Of a stretch of 64,000 nucleotides of DNA, positions 1 through 13,967 are shown in pieces. The DNA is from Rachycentron canadum (taxonomy: Eukaryota; Chordata; Actinopteri; Carangiformes; Rachycentridae). The position numbers were made by a program, and so were the translations under genes. Positions within the stretch are counted from its first letter, which is position 1, and each line of letters starts with the position of its first letter. Location: the NCBI GenBank assembly GCA_038496675.1, contig CM076652.1, positions 10,832,519-10,896,518 on the forward strand, given 5' to 3'. Under the pieces are notes generated by a model that was not told where the DNA came from, made no database searches, and saw only the letters and a program-made list of their open reading frames with translations.

Positions 1-366
1 CATCCCCAAAAGGGAAAAATAGTGAGGGTGTCGATGTGAGTCAGTCTTACTGCGACAGCCTCTGTTGTTCCCTGCGTACAGAAACATGGATATGAGAGTT
101 TAGGAAAGCTAACATCTTTCCCGCTCCACGTTCTTCTGATATACTTATGACATCTCCATCACAGGCAGCACTAAACATAACTTCATCCTCATCCTGGTAA
201 GTAAAATTTAGATTTTAATATATTTGCATTAAAAATTTATTTTATTTTTGTTACACTTGTACAACTGTCATACTTTGACCATCCTTTCTATAACATTTCA
301 TTTTAGCTTTCATTGACACAGCAGCACTGTAGCTGCAGCTTGACAAGAACCTTTACAGTGAACTGT

Positions 367-386
367 AAAAAAAAAAAAAAAAAAAA
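367..386. repeat. Poly-A tract
   Basis: An uninterrupted run of 20 A. It is followed by a T run and a small acidic open frame at 401-466. Confidence 0.95.
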
Positions 387-1789
387 GGCATTTTTTTTTA
401 ATGGGGAAAAAAGAAGCAGAAGATGAGGCACAAGAAGAGGATGAGGAAGGGGAGGAGGATGAATAATAAGAAGAAAGGTCATCTAACAGACTAAATCATC
501 TTTGCCTCTGGTTGACAGTTGTGAGAAGTTTATGTAATCCTGATTAAAGTGAGAAAATGAGAATGTGATACGGCTCAGCATGGTTTGTCATTTTATATCA
601 CATCTAAAGCTGCAGGCTCTTTTTCTAGGAGGATTGGTAAATAAGAGACCTATTGATCTCTCTTCTCATCATCGTCACTTTTTTTTAATTTATTTTTTTT
701 TACTGAGGGAGCAAAGAGAGGTCAGCGAGGCAACTTGTTTGCCAATTTGAAAATTTGTGATTTGTGATGAGGATTCACAATTCGTTTATGAGTCAAGGTT
801 ACACAGTAAAGACAAATCTAAAATGTCTGAAGTCAAATGAGATTATTCTAGTGACAATGGGCCAAACATCCATAATGTCAGTGCCCCATTTTACAACTTA
901 TTCAAGATCTATGTCGGTCTTTCACATTTTTCCTCAATGCTAAACTGTTACCTATATTATTTACATGCTATACAACCAACTTGACGCTGTATGTGCAGTG
1001 AAAGACAGAATACAAATTATCATGTACCATAAGTAGTATATTATATTCTATTTTCCCTTCATTTTACTCTCATCATTGTTAACCCAACTACTGGTCTGGA
1101 GGGGGTGACAGTACAGCCCATGGTGGTGCGGCTGCTTACTTCTCTGTTGTATTGTTTAAACCAAGCAATGGCACGCTGTGAATATAAAATAGTTCAGACA
1201 CATGCTTCATATGTGAACCTGCTGTGGCTTACTGGCACAGTAACATGATATATTAGTTTAAATATTTCCTTTTCTGTGTTTGACACACAGAGCATTCCTG
1301 TGAAATGGAAATGTCTAGTTACATTCATACATTTTATGTCTATCAGGATGCCATACACACACAGCCAGATGGAGGTACAGACAGAGCGGAGGAGGGATTT
1401 GATGCAAGAAAGTTAAGCCAAAGCAGCATAGTAGCTCCTGGAGGGGGCAAAAATAACGTTTAGGAATTGCCCATGATTAAAGTCAGCACTGTAGCAATCT
1501 TGTGCTTTGCACATTCAACAACACAACATTCAAAATATTCGAGTGACAAAACAGAGCTATGCTTTCTGAGCCATGCACATTTGTCTCCACAACTAATGCA
1601 TGAACATATGCCAGCATCCTAGGGAAACTGACATTAATCAAAAAAGAACTTTTTCCACCCACTCATCCTTCTGAAAGTAATGCTAAACAATCATACACAC
1701 ACATGCTCATAATTTAAACCTCATCTTCGGAATGAAATCCGTGGTTTGTGTGTCTGTGTTAGCTAGCGACTGTGCTCAGAGTGTAATCG

Positions 1790-1850
1790 GGCCAGCGACA
1801 CTGTGGTGGTGGGCGTGACGCGGCGCGCCACAGCGCCTGGGGGCGTCTCT
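1790..1850. promoter_or_regulatory. Isolated CpG-rich patch with octamer-like site
   Basis: A short CpG-dense patch in otherwise AT-rich intron sequence. It contains GGCGCGCC at 1822-1829 and is followed by an octamer-like TTTGCATATTCAT. It may be a small enhancer or a promoter remnant. Function is inferred from composition only. Confidence 0.2.
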
Positions 1851-3344
1851 ATGTTTGCATATTCATATATTTTGGAATTTCTGATGAAGACTAAGGAGTA
1901 CGTGTACTTTTAATCCTTTGCAGTAGTCTTTGAGCATGTTTATGTGGAAGAAAATGTATTAGAAAAAAACACTATCCAATGCTGAGTATTTTTACATGCA
2001 CGGAAACACCTCTGGAGGGGATCTTAATGAAATACTTAGGCCATTTCTATCTCCTGGTTCAGTCTAAGAAGTGAAGTCTAAAATGAGAGAATTAAGCAAG
2101 AGAAACCCAAGCTTGTAAAACAGCAGGAAAAGGTTAGCACTTGTCTGGCCAAAATGAAAACACAATGTCATGCGCAGATCAAGACAACCAGACTGATTGC
2201 TGCCAGCTGACTTCGCCACCCTGGGGAAAAGAATCAAAATCCGAGGGTAGCCCGAACAACCACCACCCCACACTGTCAGACTACATTTAAAAAGTCCTTA
2301 GCATCAACCTAAGAAGGAGAGCGCGGCTCATTTTCAACAGCATCCGCCATAGCGGTGGTCAGCTCTCACAGGTCAGGCATCAGCCCAATTCCCCTGCTTG
2401 CATGTGGAGAGGAACAAACAATGGTCCACAAGCTTGTCCTCTCCACAGGCTGAAGGAGGATTAGCCACCATTCATGCAGCAGATCATGAGGCAATTGTTT
2501 GGCTGAAGGACTTAACATCCTGTTTATTAAAATAAGGGAACTGGCAGGAACAGAGAAGACCATTACACTCCACAACTCACACACTTCTGCTGAATCTCAT
2601 TTTAGTTTGTTGTTGATCGCATTTTGACCAAAATCTTATTTAAAGGATGGAAGTCATAAGAGGATATGAGCCATGTTGTATAATTAGTCATATGATTGAG
2701 ACCAAGATAGTGTGAAGTTTTATCATTTTCTTTAGCTTGCGACATTAACTGTGAAGTACAGTACATGAACTGAAAAAGACAAAATTCTGAGGTTTGGCAT
2801 CAGTTTGCTTTAATGGACAATAAATGGCAACATCAGGACACAATTGTTATCCAGGAGTGCATATTCTACAAATGCTAGTTTTTTTCCTGCACTGGATCTA
2901 CACTCTTGGACTCAGTGTCAAACATGGTGCTGTTTTCAGTCAACATGCCAGAATAAATGGAAGTTTTCTAACCTCCTGTAGCTTATGGCATTATCACAGA
3001 TATTGAGGGATAACTGTGATTTGAGGAAGCATTGCTCAGAAAATAAACAGCCCCTATTTCCTCCAGACCCCTCCATAACTAATAAATACACATACGCAGA
3101 AAATTAAGCAAGCTGCAGTTGAGTGACAGTATTCTATTGTCTGCAAAGAAATGCAAACAAATTAAGTAATAAGTAAAACTGAACTTTATAGAACGACAGT
3201 TGTTGTTTCCTTCTTGCTTTAGCTACTATTCAATTTTTGCCTGCAGCTATGCAGTCAATGCTCAGTTCTTTACATCCCAGGAATGGCAGCGACCTCTTGC
3301 CCAGTATGAATTGTTTTCCAGCGATGAAGAAAAAGTCTTGATAA

Positions 3345-3350
<6 letters not shown>

Positions 3351-3377
<27 letters not shown>
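3351..3377. repeat. Poly-A tract
   Basis: A run of 27 A. On the minus strand it ends a 114-codon chance frame in a string of phenylalanines. Confidence 0.95.
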
Positions 3378-3378
<1 letters not shown>

Positions 3379-6300
3379 TGGAAATTGTCTCGTAGCTGCG
3401 GGTTTATTTCTAATTTTCACCACAAAATTGAATAACTTTCCTGTAGGATGTGGCCACCCGGCGACTAGCAGGCATCTGGGAGGGAGGGGCCCTCTTAAAA
3501 GCCTCTGCCTTGTTAAAGAGGCTGCATTATTGATAGTGCATCTGTGGGCCGAAATAGCACCAGAGTGAGCAGAGCGAGACAGAGAGACCGCGTGCAAGAG
3601 AAAGAGAATACCAGCTTGAAAAGGCAAACCAATGTCAGAGAGAGGAATCGTGATTTTGAACAGAGACCAGCTGCTTAATGTGCACTCATTCACACACTCA
3701 ACTGAAACATAATATACAACTAATAATCTAAAAGCAGATAACCAAAATCATTCAAACACATACAAACTGTCTTAACATTACTACCCTGCCTTAAAATATT
3801 ATTAATGCACAACGTTGGTATTGGATTATACAACATATTATAAATAATGCACAACCAAATGCACTCTAAAAAGGTAAAGGTATAACAAAACATCATCCAG
3901 GTTAACAGGTCTGTGGAGAAAATAAATGGGCGTTTCTCTCCTCTTAGAGCAGCTGCACAAAGTAATGGCTATATACAGTGTATGCTTGCCCTAGACAACA
4001 TACAGCTGTCTGTTCAAGTAATTATTTCCTGCAACTGATTCCCTGAAGCTATTTCCTACGTATGGCACCATAGAGGTTAATGGAAACATAAAGATGCATA
4101 CTTTGCAAACAAACAAGCCCACACAGCTCTCGGGCAACACAAGCTCAACACTGGTTGTTTCATTAGCCTCTGCCTTATTATTATGCATTCATTTAGCAGC
4201 CTCTCCTTTATCAAATAAGCCTTGCAATGACTGCCTTATACTGCCTTTGGTTCTTTGGAACGGTGACTGGCCAAATTAGACTGGCTTGGCAAAACAAGGC
4301 CCCATTAATCACACACTGCTCCTCCATTAATCTGGGATCACATATCACACGGAGCCTATAATCCCACAGCAGCGGTTTATTCAGGCTGTTTATGAGTCCA
4401 TCTGTGGTTAAATTAAAATGGAGAGCAGAACATAAATGCATTACAATGCAAACTCAACATTGAGGACATAAAAGCCAGCACGGCAGTGTTAAGGCACAAA
4501 AAAAAAGCACAGTGGCGGTATAAGGCACTTTCAGAAAAGTTGTTTTGTTGCAGTTTCTTCTAACCACTTGGCTTCGGTTTCAGGGAAGCAATTGTCCAAC
4601 TAATCCTCAAAGAGATGACAGTGGCATTTTCAACGACATCCCACCCTATTAACATCACCTTGGGATTACCTTGACAAGAGAGGAGGAGCTGCTGGAGATA
4701 GGGAGGGGACAAAGGATGAGGAGGATGATGGCTAAAATGAGGGGGGTGCTCACCACTCAAAATCAGACAAAAGCAGCATCGTTTGACACATAAGGAGAGA
4801 AAAATAGAAAGATTGGATAGACCCCAGTGATGGGCATTCAAGTACGAACAATGCCAGCCAGATAAGTATTTTCTCTCTGGCTTGAATTGCTCATCAGTCC
4901 TGACGAGGGAGGTTCTCCTGTCAAACAAACACATCTTTCCCATTAATTCAGATTCCCTGCGTTGGCCTATCAGCAGCGCAAAACTAAATGTCAACACTCC
5001 CCTGCGTCCCTTTCATCATGCAGCTGGCTGTCGCACAACACAACAGCAAAAACCCACACACTTCATCCGCCGCTACGCCGCAAGACCCCATACCGAGCAA
5101 ATTGGCATTTCCATGGAGCCAGCCAGATAGCGGGAAATGATGCAGACAGTGGCGCGGAGGGAGGCTGCCAGAGCTGACCTTATGTTACACCTGTGAGACT
5201 CGTGTTTCGCAGCTCCCCTCCAGTTGCACTGCCTGAGCTCTCAACATGTCAGGGAGAAAGCAACAGCAAATAGAGGCATCACATTCATAAAAAAAAGACA
5301 TTGCTTACAATAAAGTAAACAAACTTCATAACACACTTAAGCTTACTTGACGCTAAATGAGCCAGAAAATGACGTGCAAAAACTGAAATGTCACTTGGGT
5401 TGAGAGTACATTTAATTTAATAAAAACAATGCTTATGAGATGGAAATTGAACGATTAATTCTTCTTAGCACTCGCAGGTTCATTATGCACTGCAGAGAAG
5501 ATGTACTGTGGCAGAGGGTATGATGAGAAGAGTGAGGTGGAGAAGGAAGAGAAATTGCACCCTTTCACTTAAAAAGAGCCTGGGGAGGCACAGAAAGAGA
5601 GAGAGACAGAGAGAGAGTGAAAGAGAGATAAAATGATGGAAGGAGGGAACGCACAACAAAGAAGGCACACACTGCCTTTGTCTTCTAGTCTGTGTATTAG
5701 CAAGTAATGAGCTCCTAATTGTGTAGCCAGGCCATGGAGTCACTGCAGGGGTTGAAAAGCAGTGGGAATGAACTATATCTGCCAAAAGCACCGGGGCAAA
5801 GAGAGCTGTAGAGGAACAGAGAGAGAGAGCACAAGGTGAGTGGGGGGAGAAATAAAGAGATGTGAGATAGAGGCACTACATTAAGGAGAGGGGGCAAAGG
5901 GGGAATGATGGGGGCATTACAATGGAAATTTTTACTTCGATAGAATGCAGATGAGGGAAAAGAGCGCCAGCGGCCGCTGCCCGTGCTCTCTGCCTCTTTC
6001 TCTAAGTCTGTCTCCTCTCCCTCCATCGCTCTGTATAATATAATATCTATTCAACTGAATGGTAATGAGTCAAAATGATAATAAGTCAAATGGAGGGCCT
6101 TAGTTTAAAAGGTAGCGGCTGTATGAATAGTTCTCACCGTGGCAGCTGATGTTGTAACTAAAGGTCATTCCAATAAGCTTTCCGTCTATGCGCTATCTGT
6201 AAAAGGCCAGCTTAGCCATAGAGGTAACGTGACAAGAAAAGACATGATCAGTGATGAGAAAGGTCATGAGAGCATTAGGTGACCGATTTTTTTTTTCCCA

Positions 6301-9300
6301 ACTGGCACAGTCAGGGCCAATCAGTTCATACCATGAGGACATCTCACTTTCTCATACTCCATTAAGCTTTTCCCTTTCGTCTGTGCGATAGAAAGTGGAT
6401 GTGTGGGCGATGCTAATTTGTGTATTTTCCCGAGCATTCATGTACTTGACTGTATTTTAGCAGGTGTGAGGACCTATTTGCTCATCTAGATCTATCTCGA
6501 CACTGAAATGCGTTATCGACGACCCCCGCCCTCCCTCTCTCCGTCCTGGCCGCAACTTCATTCTTCTTTGCTGGTGAGCCCACGTCATCTGGCTTTACTT
6601 CCCTCCTCTGAGAGATTGGCTGCATTGCTCAGAAGGCGTAATTCTGTTACATTCGCTCACATGCAGAGCCCTAGACCTCTACGTTGTCATGGTAATGGCT
6701 AAAAACTACTCTCACACTGCATTGAGAAAAAGCCCCATACGATCACAGGGCTTATGTTAACGAAAGCCGACCATTTCCTTGTCGCTGCACGTCATCAGTG
6801 CTCCTGATGCTCCTTATCGCATGCGGACTCACGCTCAGAGCTGCAGCGCCTTGAAGCCTCCATGTGACGTCCCCTGGGTCAATATGCACTACTCTCTATT
6901 CTACTACTCTACTCTGCTACTCTCATATTCCTCCACTTAAGCCATTGTTTCTGTCGGCCTTTTGTCCACTTCAAAGGGTAAGAAAATGCACAGAGCAGCG
7001 TGTCGCTAGCCAGGTGTCTGAATGTGCATCAGTCAGCAACAGTGGTTAGCAACATCCATTTCTCCTCGCTGTTGCTGCGACGCCAGAGGCGTCTGTGGTT
7101 GTAAGGAACTTGGATGGTGGTTGTGGGTGGAGGTGGAGGTGGCTGGTCTGACAGAGACACACTGCTCAAAGTGCTCAGCACGGCACCAGTAAAGACACCA
7201 AACCAAATGAAAACAAATGGCCTGCTCTGAAAGCAGCTCCCACTCTCTGGGGCCCGGTTTTAGAAGTTTTCTTATTATCTTTTTTTTTTCTTTTTCTTTT
7301 TCTGGCTGGTTTATTTGCTTTCATGCGAGTTAACTTTTTGTTCAAGCCTCTAACTGGTACTGAGCTAACCTACGAGAAGGTCAGTTAGGCAACACTGTGT
7401 GGCAGCTTATAATGTTATGTTGTAACGTGTTTAAAAGCATGTATGTACATGTATGTGTGCGGACTGAACTCACATTTTGTCCATTACAACTGTATGTCCT
7501 TGGGTGAATGTACCTTCCCACTGCAACATGAACATTTGTGAACAATTGTATGCAAATGTGCGCACTTTTAGGTATCAACATTTAACATTTGTGTGTGTTT
7601 ATGCACTTTTCTGTGGTCACAAATTTATGAGTATATGCATGCGTGCGTGCGCGCAAGTGCAGTGAGGAGTGTGTGAGCGGCTGCAGAGGTCAGTCAAGGA
7701 GGAATCTATCATAATCCATCATAATCAGCTGCTGTGCTGTTCCTTCAGGACACACAAGCTCCTGACCCGTGGCGGACACGGTGGAGATGAGAATCACATG
7801 AGGGTGAAATGTGATGTTTACCAGCTTGACCGATTTCTGTATAAGACATTTTCAACTCAAAGCAAGCAGGTCAAAGCATCTTGAAACGCATGTGAATACT
7901 GAGGCAGGGCGGAACTTTTTTTTTGCGCACATTTTCTCCAATGAGCACGCAATATTTTCTGGATCTGAAAGATTACCAGCCTGATGTTGGAATGGCAGTA
8001 TGAAGGACATGCTTTTGTCTGTGCATTAAAAGTCGATTCTGTAAGTGGGTATACAATGTGTGCATTTTCACAATTCCCACTTTACCTCTAATCAAACACC
8101 CATAAGAACCAAGCTAAATCACTTTACTCAGTATTAATTTACTTTACACTCTTTTTACATGAGTTTGTTTGGATTTGGAGGAAGATGTTTCTTCTACTTG
8201 CACAGGAATGAGAAGCACAGTGTTGCTTAGCTGTCCATTAGCATCTTCGCAAAGCGAGGACGAGGTTGCTGTCCTCACATTTATTCAGACGCCATGTCAG
8301 ACATGGTGAATTATATATGTGTCATTGAAAAAAATAGTCCCAGATCATTAAAATATACTCAAACTACAGAAATACTGGCATAAATACAAACAGAAATAAA
8401 ACATCACTTTTGGAGAGTGGCGCTGTGCAATGTCAGGACATCAAAAGACTTGGAATGTCATTAAACCGGCCTCCAGAGAGCTCTAACTCTTGAAGAACGT
8501 TAATACAAAGCTCCATCCAAGTCTTTGGAAATCCCACCGATCCTTCATTAAATATCGGGAGTCATTAGGCACAGGATGGCCAGGCTGACGGATTGTCATG
8601 GGCATATAAGAAATTAGTCACATCTTAGGCCTCCAGCTTCTCATTGGAACAGGCTGCACAGTGACAGACTCAAATACTATTTCTGACACACTAGACCCAG
8701 GCAAGACTAATAGTTCCTGCCCAGTAATGACCTAAGCTGGAAATGAACATCCTGCCCTCTCACCTTGTCTAAAACAAACCGACCTCCACTTTCATTTGCC
8801 CTCCATAATGTTCCTCATCTCATCTTGAGTCAAACTATCAGAGGGTAAAAGTGGATGCAACAAGGATGTGCGGGAACCTCCTATTTGTCTTCAGTAGTCA
8901 TTGAACGAGTGAAAAGAATTCATTTTGTGGCCCAGCGCTGGGGGCTGCTGCCAAGCCATGGTTGACAGGGAAGCAGCATTAAGGCAATTAACATGGGCTT
9001 TGCATTTGATTTTGGCTGGCGAGACTGCCTCTGTAAACAGCAGGCGGGATCGGGTGATTAGTTCCTGTGAAGATGAGCGCCTCGCCTCCTCTGGTTCCTG
9101 TCCAAGAGAGGATTACCCTTTATACATACTGTGCATACAGACGGCACCTTGCACATACACAAGCACACGCATATACACCGACTCAAAGGCATGATCTCTG
9201 CGGGAGAAGAAAGAGATCAAGCGGTGGGGAATCAAAGACTGCGTACACCAGAAGCAAGTGGCAGAGAGCTCAAGGGGTTAAGTCATGTTTGTGACATGAC

Positions 9301-9975
9301 AGAGGTGGAGCCATGTCTTCTCCACACATTATCTTCCAGCTTGTGCATTACTTCACCTCTACTCCCTCAAACAGACAGGGAAATTATCCCTGCCTGTCTT
9401 GACCCTCTTATCATTCATTTAACACACAGTCTAATTCTTTGGATTCAGCTCCATTTAATGTGCAGGTTTTCAGGTATGTAATAATGGGAAATTCAATATC
9501 AATATCAAGGGGTCTTGAGTCAAAGCTCTGAAATTAATTGTGACAAATAGGCAATTATTTCAAGTCAGCCGAATTGAGATTGATCTTATTTGTTCATTTA
9601 TGCACTCGCCTGGAGGAGTAGCATCAAGTGCATAATAGCTTTTACGTCCCTTGATTGCAATTTCACCTGAGAGGTTGCTAAATCAAACGTGTGTCCATGT
9701 GAGTGAGCACGAAATAAATAGGTGCAGTGAATTCCATTGGCACTGTCAACAAAATGTCAATCTGGTGCGAAGAGACGGGCAGGTCACATCACTCCCGTGT
9801 ACTTCTCCCCAAGGACAGGGTGATATCAGAGTAACTGAGGTTTTTAGCTTGTCTTCTGCTCTTGCTCTGTCACGCCTGGCCAAACACCCTTGCTCTTAGA
9901 ATTAGGTTACTGAAATAAGCCACATAAGGGCAGGCAAATATCTCTGTGGTTTGAATATGGGACTCTTAAACCTTT

Positions 9976-9996
9976 AAAAAAAAAAAAAAAAAAAAA
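9976..9996. repeat. Poly-A tract
   Basis: A run of 21 A. No retroposed body is recognisable beside it. Confidence 0.9.
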
Positions 9997-10852
9997 TGTA
10001 TCTTTGATTGCTATCAGTAAGACATATAGCTCTACCGTGTTCAGAAGGGGAAAGGAAATTAAGTGCAGTCTGCACATTACTGAAATTTCACACTCTGCAG
10101 CACCTCAATTATAATTTTGAGTTTCATTTCAGCAAATGGATTGTTTCATGAGCCAGCATTTCTGGTGCGTGAGTCCCAGACTTAGAATCTACTGTGCTGA
10201 CCTATAGAACAATCCTAAATCATCGCATTGTGTAATGGAAGCTGAAAAGAGTTCCACTAAAGGTCTCCAAAATCCTAAAGATTAATCTAATCCTGCACAT
10301 AAATGCATTCGCAGCAACTCTGTGCGTCCAAAATACGCCTCGCCTTCAATGCTGAGACAATCTGCATTTTTTTCACCCATGACACTTGAGTGTTTACGTA
10401 ATCACACTTGGCACGAATGGAAGACAAAATGTCTGTGTGATTGCAATCAAAAAACCGGTGTCTGGTCAAAATAGTCATTTTTATGATGATTGGATGTTTG
10501 GAAAATTGCATCCAATTACAGCATCCACAGCCAGTGGACAGAGCTGGGCCACTCACTGGAATGCTGAAATTACCAGAGCTGTATCGCTATTATAAAACAA
10601 TTACGCACAAGGCTAAAGGTGTGTCCACATGAAGGTTCGGTGCAGCATCACCACCACAGGCATTTGGCAGTGGATAAATACAAATCCCAATGTAGATGAT
10701 GACGCACTGGCAGCTATCGAACGATCTGTAAATGTACAGTCATTGAGCTGTAGCCGTTTTTACCCAATCGCCATATGACTCGCTTCAGAAATTACAAATC
10801 GCTTTTCTTGTTTACTTCCCTGTATCTAATCTGTATCCACTGTGGCTGACAC

Positions 10853-10860
10853 TGACGTCA
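10853..10860. promoter_or_regulatory. Full CRE palindrome TGACGTCA
   Basis: A perfect 8-bp cAMP-response-element consensus lies within the presumed ldlrad3 intron. A single 8-mer can occur by chance in a window this size, so this marks a possible CREB/ATF site and nothing more. Confidence 0.25.
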
Positions 10861-12562
10861 CAGGCAATTTATTTTGCCTGAGATCGACTCATAACTTGAG
10901 TCAATGAACAAGTGTCTGTGGTATTTTCAGCAGTCAGTATATTTTAGACTATTACCATATGTGCTTAATGTCCATTTTCAAGGGCATCCATAGTTATCTA
11001 AGTCGCCCCAAGGGACAAATCAACGTCACATGAGAATTAACGTATATAACAACTGCACACACAGCACCTACAGTCGCATCTGGGTCGACAAACAAACAGA
11101 GGATCAGCTGCCCTGATGTTGTCTGCGTTCCTCTCTGGGTTTTTGTTGACCTTTAAGGTAGTGTTTGTTTGGTTTGACAGAGGGATGTCGAAATTTCAGT
11201 CCAAAATAGCCTGTCAGTGTCCACACTGGCTGCCACGATGGCTGTGAGACGCGGTTCAGCAAATGACTGCTGATCACGGGGGACAGCAGGGGCGCCAGCT
11301 GTCAGCCTGCCAGGATCTGTTCCCTGTCTGACAGCAGGCGAGGCAACACAGGGGACACATGCAGCGGGTCATTCTCCTCTCTGAGGAGGCACAGCGGATG
11401 AAGATAAAAGTGGGGAAACCAAGGTGACTGGGCAGGGCAAAAATGAGCAAACGTGCTGTGTAAACAAAATAATCCACAACTTTATAGCTGCGTCGCAAAT
11501 CAGGCTTTGCATCCATCAAAGTCTCCATCTTGAGACTGAATGCATCAAAAGAGATGAACAGCTTCAAGGTCAGCCATTTCAAAGGCCTGAAAGTTTTGGT
11601 CCAAAGTCAACAATACACTGTGGCCCAGCTTGCTGCTGACTGCTCAGTCCCAGTCAGATAAAATGGCGAAGAGATTTATCATCAGCTTGCAAGATTCTGT
11701 GTAATTGCAGTCTCTTGTGAGAGTCTTGAGCTAGGACCTGCATAACAACTTTGCTCCAACTATAAAATGCAGCAACATCATAAACAATTAAGTGTTAAAT
11801 AACCTTGATATTTTATATGCAGGATATGAGTATATTCAACAGCTTAACTGCATAAATAAAAGCTTTAGTCCAGAGTGAGCGTCTCATGCACTTGTCAGGA
11901 GTGGTTCATTAAACTTCATCACACAGCACAGCTGATACCACTGTTCAGTTTTTAAAAGCACTTGAAAATATATCATGTTTGTTCTTGTTCAATAACGAAT
12001 AGTGAAGGTTTTGAGATGACATTATGGCCAAGCTGTCCGGTTTCTGATGCATCCCACAAAATCATATTCGCAAATGATACCAATCGTTGCAGAAGTCGCA
12101 CCTGAAACTACATTTTAACTGGATTTTTACTTCAACAGTAAAGTTACTTACTTTTCATAAATATACGATAAAAGTAAGTTTTGATTGGTTTCTAAATTGT
12201 GATTTTCCACATCTTTCAGTCAGTTGATTTAAGTGAACCTTTCCCTCTGCTCTGCCTGATCACGACTTGCCGCTTCTTATGAGCGGTTTACTGCTTTGAA
12301 ACTGCCTAACTCATGTGCACAGGATGTCTTTACCCAGAAAGGATTATTCTTAACTCTGAAACAATGGGATATCAGTTGGGGAGAGAGAGGCTGTTTGAAT
12401 TGATGAGAGGGATTTTGTATTTAAAAAAAAAAAAAAAAGTATGGGGTCTTTTAAAGCTCAGCCGACTCTCCTCTAGTAATAACTGAAAACAGAGTAGATT
12501 TCACCTCTTTCCTTTAAACAGTCCACTGTAAAACTTGATTGTGAAATCTACGATAGAGTAAG

Positions 12563-12613
12563 ATGCACACGTCGCCCACATACTGTTGCACAGTATGTAG
12601 GCGACGTGTGTAT
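12563..12613. other. Near-perfect inverted repeat (hairpin)
   Basis: Arms 12563-12585 and 12591-12613 pair around a 5-nt loop (TTGCA). From the loop outwards there are 8 Watson-Crick pairs, one C/A mismatch, 11 Watson-Crick pairs, a G-T wobble and 2 more pairs. The arms include GTCGCC opposite GGCGAC, which is not simple-repeat sequence. It could be a small structured RNA, a palindromic mobile-element remnant or a palindromic binding site. It is slightly short for a typical animal pre-miRNA. No function is assigned. Confidence 0.6.
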
Positions 12614-13926
12614 GTGCATATTTGCATGTGTTGTATCACTAAGACACTTAAAAATGCCCCAAATCCATTCTCTCCCTGAGAACAGACTTCTCAGCATATC
12701 TCAGGTCAGCCATTGGATCTGGCACTGCAGACAGTTCCAATCAATGTCTGGCACAAACTGTCCTCATGGTTAACTCCGCAGGGAATAACTATGTATACAT
12801 AGTATATGATGTGCTGGTTAAAAGTACAGAGTAAACACTGCATTTGGTGAAATGCAAGAGTTACAATTTACTCTTAAGTTGAGAAAATATCAAGATGTAA
12901 TGGCTGGTATTCAGTAAATAAGTAGATCCATCCAAGGTTTGATTTTGGAAACCAAGGACGGTGGATCTATATAAAGCATCCATGAGGGATTAACAAAGCC
13001 TCTGCATCTCTGCATGGCAAATTAGCTCAGATCAATCTGAAATCAATATGTAATGAGCTGTCCACTAACTTTTTCCAGTGCATTTTACCCTTCTCTGTTT
13101 CTCTCTGTCTCCTTCGATCCAAGTGTTCATGCAACATTTGAGCGTGTTTACATGCACATTAGATCATGATAGGGTTTTTTTCTGTTTTCGCACAAGGTCT
13201 TTTTCTAGTGTTGAGAAACCTGGGTATACTCCGATTGAAACCAGTGCACTGTGGCATGTACACAACTTCAGGTCTCTGAACCACGTCATAGAGGTTGACA
13301 CACCTGCAAGGACATGATCTGAATCCTGGACACTCTTCGAGGACAAGACTCATCTCTGGGATACTAATGCTCATGTAATTGCACATATAGATAAGAGGCG
13401 CTTAAAGTGAATGGAAGGTGAACCTACATCTCAAAGATCAAAGATCCTATAATATATGCATATATTTGACTGGTCATGCCTAAGTTTACTTACATTTGAG
13501 TGATAAATGAAGACACAGAATCCACACAATATCTGGTTACAGTAGTTAATGCTGCACTGCCAATAAGGTCTGAAACATGACTCCAGTCATGTGGTTTTGT
13601 TTAACAACTCTGGGAACTAAAGCCGCACTGGCCCTCCTGAAATCCTGGCCTTCTCTGTGCAACTATGGCTGGAAGCATATCAACCATGTCAGCCAGTGCA
13701 ACATCTCTTTCTCTTCTCTCTCTTTTCTGTTCCAAAGACACGCAAAGATAAGCACAGACACACAGCGGCTTATTGGGCCAACTGGACCGTCTCTGCGAAG
13801 CCACGATGCAGAAATACAGAGCACAATAAGCACGAGACAACGAGACAACGTGATTCTGTTTCCCCGTTCAGCAGGAGAAATGACCCGAATAGTCTGTGTT
13901 TTGGTTATGAATGAAAATATCCTACC

Positions 13927-13967
13927 ACCTGGCCTGTGTATGTGTGGCCTAGTAACACAGGCCAGGT
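13927..13967. other. Inverted repeat with 13-bp perfect arms
   Basis: ACCTGGCCTGTGT (13927-13939) and its exact complement ACACAGGCCAGGT (13955-13967) flank a 15-nt loop. The arms are non-repetitive and GC-richer than their surroundings. No function is assigned. Confidence 0.55.
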
